From positions 7,213,448-7,277,447 of the forward strand of contig CM034537.1 in NCBI GenBank assembly GCA_020002185.1: DNA of 64,000 nucleotides, written 5' to 3'. This document shows positions 56,967-64,000 of the stretch, piece by piece. Source of the DNA: Paraescarpia echinospica (lineage: Eukaryota; Annelida; Polychaeta; Sabellida; Siboglinidae). Positions within the stretch are counted from its first letter, which is position 1. Each line of letters opens with the position of its first letter. The position numbers and the translations under genes were made by a program. Below the pieces are notes generated by a model. It searched no databases, was not told where the DNA came from, and saw only the letters and a list, made by a program, of their open reading frames with translations.

Positions 56967-58070
56967 CTACCCTTTATAGTCCACGAGCGCCTTGGCTTCG
57001 ATCCAGCTGTTGAAGGAAGCCGGATAGCCGCCCCATTTTACGAGCACCTCCCCCTTACGTCGCCGACGCTGTAGAGCAGCCTCCACGCGATACAATTTAT
57101 CCATCGGGACGATTACTCGTTGCAGCTCCGGTTCCTAGAAGGTGCCGTCTAGTAGCGTTCCGGCGTCGTCCCTCAATCGGTAAACGGGAGGGTCGGACGG
57201 GTGCGCTTCTACGACGGTGAAGAGCTCTTCACTCCAGTTAGCCATGTACGCTTTCTTGAACCGACCCTTCGCCTTGCTGATGCGTATGCGATCTCCCTTT
57301 CGCAGTTTCGGCTTGCCTCCTCGACCGACGCCGGCGTACAACCGCTGCCACACACTCTCCTGGTTCGCGGCGTCCTACCGATGCTTCGATGGTAGGCATT
57401 GTTGTACGAGCGCACGAAGTCCGGCAACGGCTCTACGTATCTCAGCGTCTGATGCTTCGTGAAGTACCTCCACATGCGTCTTTACCGTCCGATTGAATCT
57501 TTCCACGACACTCGCTTTAGTCTCCTCGTTGTGCGTCACGAAATGGTGGACGCCGTGTTACGTCAAGAGTTTCTGAAAGGGTCTGTTGAGAAACTCCGTC
57601 CCCTTGTCGGTCTGTAACGCGTTCGGCGGCTGCTCCTGCTCCCGCAGCAGGCTCTCGAAGGCCGTAACGAGCGCCGGACCGGCTTTACTCTTCAACGGGA
57701 CGCACCACGCCCGCTTCAAAAATACATCGATGACCGTCAATAGGAACGTTATACCGTCGTTGTACTTTTTCAGTTTAGCGACGTCGACGAGATCGGCTTG
57801 CCACTGCTGGTTTCAACCGCCTACGATGACGCAACGTCTTTTGAAACGTCGTTTGACCGGTCTGTGAAGCGTATAGGCGTTCTGTTCCGATAGCCAACGC
57901 TTGACGATCGGTTTGGGTACTACAGTCGCCCGGTGCAACGCGTCGACACCGCCGTAGCTGCCCGCCTGTTTCGGGTCGAAGTAAGCGTGCTTCGGCCTGT
58001 CCCGTTGTTGTTGTTGAGGGCAACGGCGGCGCTTTCGTTGCGTACCACCACGAGTCCGCCGGGACACCAT
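56967..58070 (-). pseudogene. Polinton B: rve integrase with chromodomain
   Basis: Same stops as copy A (57815-57813, 57560-57558, 57137-57135) and the same two frameshifts. A single base change near the 3' end (Gly codon in 'VGYKG') is the only difference seen. Confidence 0.9.
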
Positions 58071-58183
58071 GGCGACGGCGGCGATTCCGATCGATTTATA
58101 AAAAATAATACACAGATATATAAAGCGAAAGCCACTGCGATTACGGCGAGGCTGCCAACGACTACCGACCTTCGAGGGAACAT
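57920..58183 (-). CDS. Small single-TM ORF, copy B
   Basis: Identical to 37553-37290. The hydrophobic segment and integrase overlap are unchanged. Confidence 0.4.
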   Translation of the reverse strand: MFPRRSVVVGSLAVIAVAFALYICVLFFINRSESPPSPWCPGGLVVVRNESAAVALNNNNGTGRSTLTSTRNRRAATAVSTRCTGRL

Positions 58184-58218
58184 ACTAGCTTGTGAGCGGC
58201 TCGGGCGTTTCAACCTCT

Positions 58219-58668
58219 TTAATATTCCTCCCACTCGTGCTCTAAAGATTTAGCGCGAGGACGACAACGTTTACCCGACCGTTTCGTCGCCTGTTGCTGC
58301 TGCTGCTGCATGTACGCTCGATGCCGGGGGTTACCGACGAGCTCTATAGGGACGTTCAGACGCCTCATACGGTCCCCGAACGTTTCCCATCCAACCGGCG
58401 GTAGCGCCTTCTTCCTTTATCGCATGGGGTAGATCACGAGATCGACCATGTTACCACCCGCGATAGGTTTACCGTCGTACACGAACTCGCCGCGGTCGTT
58501 CCATCGACACAACGGGTCGGTTTTCATTTTCTCGATCAGGAGATGGGCTTTCCCTCTCAGAGTTTTCGGCATGCTTTCCACGATCTCGCGCTCTATACCG
58601 CTTAACGTTCTCTATACCACTGATCTAGAGACGCTACTGACTACGTTATTATAACGCTGACTACTCAT
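58219..58668 (-). pseudogene. Polinton B: conserved small basic protein
   Basis: Same two in-frame stops as copy A. It differs at two silent or near-silent positions (Glu-Leu codon near 58,344; Ser codon near 58,629). The right-end hairpins recur at 58,680-58,811. Confidence 0.55.
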
Positions 58669-59026
58669 TCTTACACTAGAGGCGCTACTCTGTACTTTAT
58701 TTTAGCGCCTAGTCACAAGAGGTCAGCACTACTGTTTGATTAATAGGTTTTTGCACTTATATGAACCCGCGGCAACTTTATAAAAGGGTTCAAAGAAGCT
58801 ATTAATCAAACTGTTTTTATACTTTTTTTTATAAGTAGGATGTCAGCAAGCAATAAAGATAAGAGATTTTTTTAAGTAGATTTTTATGACAGGTCATTCA
58901 TCATTTCTTTTTTATAAGTAGGAATCCAAATGGAATCACTGATCCAAAACCCTTTGATGTCCTTTGATCTTTATGCCGTGCACAGGGCTGAGATGTACAT
59001 AACAACTACTACTGCACTACAGAAGA

Positions 59027-59319
59027 CAAAGAGCCGACATCATTCAAACTTTCAAAATTATCAAGGGACTCGACAAAATCGACCAGGATTGTAAATGCCA
59101 ACTATGTCCACAAAAGCAGATGTACCTAAAAGCCACTGGGGTCACAGAGAAAAACCAGTTACACGGACATCAACAGGAACCAGACATTCTTTCCTCTCCA
59201 CTCGTGTAGTAAGATCCTGGAATGCACTATCAGATGACACAGTCCAAGCACAGACAATCAATCATCTGTAGTCCCGCGTCCAAAGAGATCATCCAGACCT
59301 CTACAACTTCACATACTAA
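59027..59319 (+). pseudogene. LINE RT C-terminal fragment right of Polinton B
   Basis: Same as 38396-38688 (RADIIQTF, SWNALSDD, DLYNFTY), followed by the same (ACGC)n run. Confidence 0.75.
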
Positions 59320-59734
59320 CACACACACGCACGCACGCACGCACGCACGCAATCGAGGCAAACTGTAAAATACAAGATAAAGACCAAAAAAAACAATAAC
59401 GCCAACAGCAACAACAATAGCAGCAAAATCAATAGACAATGGAATACCACTACAGAAAACTAACCTTGAGATGGTCTAAGTGCTCAAATTGGACAATTAC
59501 TCACCGTTCTTACGGTAAGAACTTAAGGTAAGAACTTTAATGCGTAAAACCAAAAATAGATATTTGTACAGCAGCTAAGAGAATTGCGAACGTTTTAATA
59601 GAAGCATGAATATTAGCACATATTTAGTTTATGATATTTAACAAGATTTAACAAGATTGCCACCCAGGGAATTAACTCTAGGTGGCAGGTGGACAAGGAA
59701 GCTCTTTGGCTTATCGAGAGTCCGACCCTTTTAT

Positions 59735-62402
59735 CTATGTGTATCCCGCCGTTCTGAGGTATGTGTCGATTTTATTTTTAAACATATTCACGTTCCTAGC
59801 ACCCACACAATCAGCAGATAATCTATTCCATTCATTTACAGTCCTTTGTGAAAATGAGAACTTTCTTATATCTAATCTACACTGGTCCTTTTGCTGATGT
59901 AACTTCATGTCTCCAGTCCTTCTTAACCGAGAACAAAATATTTCATTCATTATTTTAAACACGTCTATCTGATCTTCTCTCAATCTCCTGGTCTGTAGTG
60001 TTGTTAAGCCGCTTTTTTTTGCATATTTCATAACTAAGATCCCCCAGTTTTGGTATAATTTTAGTTGCCCTCCTCTGCACTCTTTTTAGCATATGTATGT
60101 CATTCCTGCGATATGGCCTCCACGCTTGAATACAATATTCTAAATGAGGCCTAACTATTGTTTTGTACAGCGGTATTATTAGCTCTTTTTCCTTATACGT
60201 TATGTTTCGCCTAATTAATCCAATGATTTGATTTCCCTTTGAAGCTGCAATTCCGCACTGCTCTGAAACCTTCATTTCAGCACTAATGGTTAACCCTAAG
60301 TCTTTTTCTTTTACAGTAGTACTTAGTACAGTACCCCCCATTGTATATTCTACCTCTTCGTTCCCATGTCCTGCGTGGAGGCATTTACATTTCCCAAAAT
60401 TGAACAGCATTTGCCACTTTTCAGACCATTTGATCAACTTGTCAAGATCATCTTGTAAATGTTGTCTATCTCCATCACTTTTAATCCTTCTAAACACTTT
60501 TGTATCATCCGCAAATTTCAACACCTTGCTTGTTATTTCATCATCCAAATCGTTTATATATATTAAGAATAATATAGGTCCTAATACTGATCCCTGTGGT
60601 ACCCCACTCAATACCATTTCCAGTTTGAAGCCTCCCCATCAACTACTACACGTTGTCTTCTGTCAATCAGCCATTTTTCTATCCAGTTTATTATACCATT
60701 TCCTATGCAATCAGCCTTTAGTTTAAGCAGTAATCTTTGATGTGGTACTTTGTCGAAAGCTTTTGAAAATCTAAGTAGACGATATCTACTGGTGATCCCT
60801 CGTCTACCCACTTAGTGATGTCTTCCAAAAAACATAACATATTTGTTAAGCATGGCCTCGCTTTAAAAAAACCAAGTTGAGATGGGTTTATCAAGTTATG
60901 TTTAACAAGAAAATTCACTTTAATTAGTCTTTCTAATAATTTGTAAATCACTGATGTTAAACTCACTGGTCTATAGTTCTCTGACTTGTTTCTCGAACCT
61001 TTTTTAAATAACGGTATAATGTTTGCCTCTTTCCATTCTAAAGGAACCACTCCCTCTTCTAATGACAAATTGAAAACTGTTGCAAGCTGTACGCTAATTT
61101 GTTCTACAATTTCCAATAGTAGTTTGGGCGGAATCCCATCCACTCCAGGTGATTTATTTATTCATAGCCCTTATTTTCTTAGCTACCATTTCCGGGGTTA
61201 CAATTAATTGTCCTAAATAGTCTGAATCTGCCCCCTTGAACTTAGCCTCTGGAACTGGCAGTGAACTAATGTCTTCTCTGGTAAACACTGAACTAAAGTA
61301 CTCATTCAGGTCTTCTGCCATTAAAAATCCCTCTGATATTATATTTCCAGCACTATCTTCTAGAGGACCTTATCTTGAACTTTCTGTTTGCTTCGAACAT
61401 ATGCATAAAAACTCTTGCTGTCATGTTTTATATTACTAGCTAATTGTTGTTCATAGCTTCTCTTTGAACTTCTAATTTCAGCTGTAGCTTGGATAAGTGC
61501 TTCTTTATAACTGTTGTAGTCTTCATCATTTCCAGTACATCTATTTAACTTCCACATAATTTGTTTATACTTAATTTTTCTAATGGTTTCTTTCGATAAG
61601 TGTTTCTTTTTGGACCGTTTCCCTTGTTTTTTTAAGGGTACAAATTTATCGACTATGCACTTAATTTCACTCTTTAATATATTCCAGCATTCTGTTGCTG
61701 TGTTATTTTTCAGTGTGTTATTCCAGTCTATCTTTGCTAAATATTTTCTCATGTCCTTATACCTTCCTTTGTGGAAAGTTCTCCTATACTGCTTTTTACT
61801 ATTCCTTTCTGATTTTACTTTGATGGTTAAATGTATCTGGTTGTGATCATTATTCCCAAGTGGCTCACATATCTTGACATTGTCAACTAATTCATTATGT
61901 GAGGACAAAACTATGTCTAACACATTCTCACCCCTGGATGGTTCTAGCACATGTTGAGAAAGGAAAGTATCTTGAACTAAAACTAAAAACTTGTGGTCCT
62001 CACTCCCCATACTCCGTAGAGATTTCCATTGTATATGCGCGTGGTTAAAATCCCCCATAATAATACAGTCCCGTTTGCTTACTTCCCTTATAGCGTTTTG
62101 TATTTTTTCATTCTCTTCTATGCTTATGTTTGGACTTCGAAAAACTAACCCAACTGTTAACGTTAAGTTTCCTGTAACTATGTTACACCAAACAGCTTCT
62201 TCGCAATCTGCTTCTCTTTCTAATTTATTTCATAAGCCTGGATAGATTCTTTAATATATAAAATAACTCCACCTCCCTTTCTTCCTATTCTGTCTTTCCT
62301 AAACATTACATATTCTGTCGGTCCCAGTTCGGCATCTGATATATCGGCGGTGGTCCAGGATTCGATTATACCTATTATGCGAGGGTCTATATCTTTTACC
62401 AT
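59735..62402 (-). pseudogene. CR1 ORF2: endonuclease and reverse transcriptase
   Basis: The endonuclease opens IIGIIESWTTADI and GGGVILYIKES, then IIMGDFNHAHIQW (about 62,060) and NDHNQIHL. A linker of basic helices leads to the RT: DGIPPKLL, NYRPVSLTSV, IVYLDFQK (motif A), [22 protein letters not shown] (catalytic), LGLTIS, and the C-terminal FSQRTVNEWNRL. Five or more frame changes (near 62,220, 61,360, 60,750, 60,620 and 60,000) make it non-functional. The catalytic Asp pair is conserved. Confidence 0.88.
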
Positions 62403-62710
62403 AATGTTTAGTTCATTTCTTTTGTTTACTATACTCCTTGCATTTAAACAAACACATTTATATCCACTTCAGAAGAGTTTTCCAGACTGTTCTTTGCTGA
62501 TTTGTTTGTGCTGCTTTTATCTATGCCTCCATTTTCAGGCTTTTCTGTGAGTCCCCCCTGCGAATCTAGTTTAAATAGATGCAACCTGCCCCACTTTCAA
62601 CAAATTGCAGCAGGTTCTCTGACAAAACTGTTGCACCCTTTCCACTAAGATGGAGGCCATCTCTCATGTACATATCCCCCCCCAACAAAATATCCCCATA
62701 AACCTGTGAA

Positions 62711-63717
62711 TTACATCCCCTCTTTTTCACACATCTGCTCAACTAGTGCGTTGATCGCCATCCTTTTACAGTTTCTATACGTTGCCCCCCTTCCTCCCAT
62801 TACTGGCAAAATTCCTGACAGAATAATCTGTTCAACTGTTGTCTTCTTTAGCTTCCTCACTAACTGTCTATACTTCTGTACTATCCCAGTTGTTCCTTCC
62901 CTGTCTGCATTATTTGTTCCCACATGTACCAGTATAGACCCTCCCTTGCCATATCCCAATACCTTCTCTACCCTGTCAGTCACATGTTCAATCCTAGTCC
63001 CCGGTAGACAAACAACGACGTCCTTCTCCTCGCTCAGTGTCTTGTCCGTCTTTCTCATAATGGAGTCGCCCATAAACACCCTCTCTTTCCTCATTGCCCC
63101 CTCAATCACTGCCTTAAAGTAGCTCCTTCTTCGGTTTGCATCTGTCTGGTTGTTGTCTTTTCCCCCTGTCGTCTTCTCTCCTGTCACATTCTGTTCTGAT
63201 CCATTCTTTCCTGTTGCTTTTTCTCTTGTCACCTTTCCTCTTTTCAGCATTCCTTTTATCGACTTCTCTTCTATCACATTTGCTCTCACTTCCTTTCGTC
63301 CCTTCATCTTTCCTCCCATCTAATTTTCTTCTCTCCTCTCCCAGTCACTTTCTCCCCTGTCACCTTCACGCTTGTCACGTTTTCTGTCGCCGATTTTCCA
63401 ATTTCTTCCTCTCCAATCACCTTCCCTCCTCTCAATCTCCATTCCTCAGTTTTCTTGCCACTGCTATTCTCCTTCAGTCTTGCAGTATTCTCACTTCTCT
63501 CCCTGTTGTCTCTCTCCATTCGACCTGTCTCCTTGCTAATTCCCATCTCCATTCCCTTCACAATATCTGTCAACCTAACTATCTCCTTCTGCAGACACTC
63601 CACCTTCCAACACCCAATGCACTGAAAGGTGAATCCTTCCTCCATGGTTTCTGCCCATGACTTCCCACAGCCGGATAATGCAAAATCTACCAAGCTGTGG
63701 CAGTGATCGCTTTGCAT
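62711..63717 (-). pseudogene. CR1 ORF1: zinc finger, coiled coil and SGNH esterase-like domain
   Basis: The N-terminal half (from 63717) has Cys/His spacing (CHSLVDFALSGCGK; FQCIGCW) like the PHD-type finger of CR1 ORF1, then a coiled coil (LQKEIVRLTDIV) and a Lys/Glu/Thr-rich repetitive region. After a frame change near 63,310 the second half carries an SGNH-hydrolase pattern: FMGDSIMRKTD (GDS block with catalytic Ser), VHVGTNNAD (block III) and IILSGILPV. CR1 ORF1 esterases are thought to aid membrane or RNP handling. Confidence 0.8.
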
Positions 63718-64000
63718 TGACTTACCGCTTGCAAGACGCCATATCCCTATCAGAATTTATTTAATAACTTAACTAACTTACTACATAGTCTTTATAAAGA
63801 CTGTTTCCTGTGTTCTATAGCACACTTTATGTTACAGATTTCAATTACACAGCCGACTATTTATCCTATCACGAAAGCTAACAATGCCGGTAGTGACCTA
63901 ATTTAAATACAATCAATTACGTTTCGTTAGGCTGCTTTATTTATTTAGTTTACGCCGCCCGACTATCGCCCTTGCTTAATTTTAACAACAATGCTACCTA

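Larger units (their letters stand above)
45879..58812. mobile_element. Maverick/Polinton-type virus-like transposon, copy B
   Basis: Same gene order, flanks and lesions as copy A; it differs by scattered single bases only. See the copy A entries for gene descriptions. The left TATA box is at 46349-46356. Confidence 0.9.
41501..61131. repeat. 20-kb duplicated block, copy B
   Basis: Direct repeat of 20,491-40,500. It starts inside what is the THAP intron in copy A, lacks the ~395-bp segment (deletion point near 41,999) and is otherwise almost identical. Its end is not a breakpoint: sequence simply continues beyond the point where copy A hits the gap. Confidence 0.95.
59636..63740 (-). mobile_element. 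CR1-type LINE, near full length
   Basis: Complete architecture on -: ORF1 (63717-62711), ORF2 with endonuclease and RT (62402-59735) and a 3' tail of cttgttaaat repeats at about 59,636-59,655. The 5' end lies near 63,740. From there to 64,000 I recognise no further feature (AT-rich, possibly 5' UTR or host DNA). Confidence 0.88.

Noticed and set aside
25249..58812. Two independent Polinton insertions
   Set aside because: Both copies share identical flanking LINE junctions and host exons for kilobases on each side, so they descend from one insertion.

Overview
The window is animal nuclear DNA, probably from a marine invertebrate. The evidence is spliced exons with GT-AG borders, TATA boxes and AATAAA signals, THAP and P2X7-type exons, L2- and CR1-type LINEs, a pogo-type transposase, a tRNA-derived SINE and long microsatellites. 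The recurring word taggcctat hints at an echinoderm-like genome, but that is weak. No bacterial operons, rRNA genes or CRISPR arrays are present. Almost everything recognisable is a mobile or virus-derived element, most of it broken.

Layout. 1-5,600: remnant of a Maverick/Polinton-type virus-like transposon (copy C): capsid end and protease on +, DNA polymerase B on -. 5,830-9,345: L2-type LINE on +. 9,346-10,500: tandem repeats, a zinc-finger exon (-) and a possible promoter with first exon (+). 10,981-15,935: pogo-type transposase pseudogene on -, split by a second L2-type LINE. 15,271-15,637: compound (TA)(TG)(GA) microsatellite. 16,237-16,565: SINE. 16,725-18,015: large imperfect inverted repeat. 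18,549-22,565: THAP-domain gene with two phase-compatible exons. 23,586-23,764: exon of a P2X7-type gene on -. 25,018-38,688: Polinton copy A lying between two pieces of a LINE reverse transcriptase. 39,005-40,500: CR1-type LINE on -, cut by a gap. 40,501-41,500: exactly 1,000 N. 41,501-61,131: near-identical repeat of 20,491-40,500 carrying Polinton copy B. To about 63,740: the rest of the CR1 LINE.

The two 20-kb copies run exactly up to the two edges of the N gap and share all flanks and nearly all lesions. They are best read as one locus represented twice (unmerged haplotypes or contig overlap), although a real tandem duplication is not excluded.

Polinton A/B has a replication side on + (an RPA70-like single-strand DNA-binding protein, a Cys-rich protein of unknown function, protein-primed-type DNA polymerase B) and a structural side on - (a conserved basic small protein, a small membrane ORF, a chromodomain integrase, a two-TM membrane protein, candidate minor capsid, pX-like protein, major capsid, adenain-type protease). 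The two sides converge on a short spacer with facing polyadenylation signals. The late genes overlap or abut, including a TGATG stop-start. No FtsK/HerA-type packaging ATPase is visible. The polymerase, integrase, both capsid genes, the protease and one small gene carry stops or frameshifts, so this is a recent fossil; the RPA-like, pX-like and two-TM ORFs remain open.
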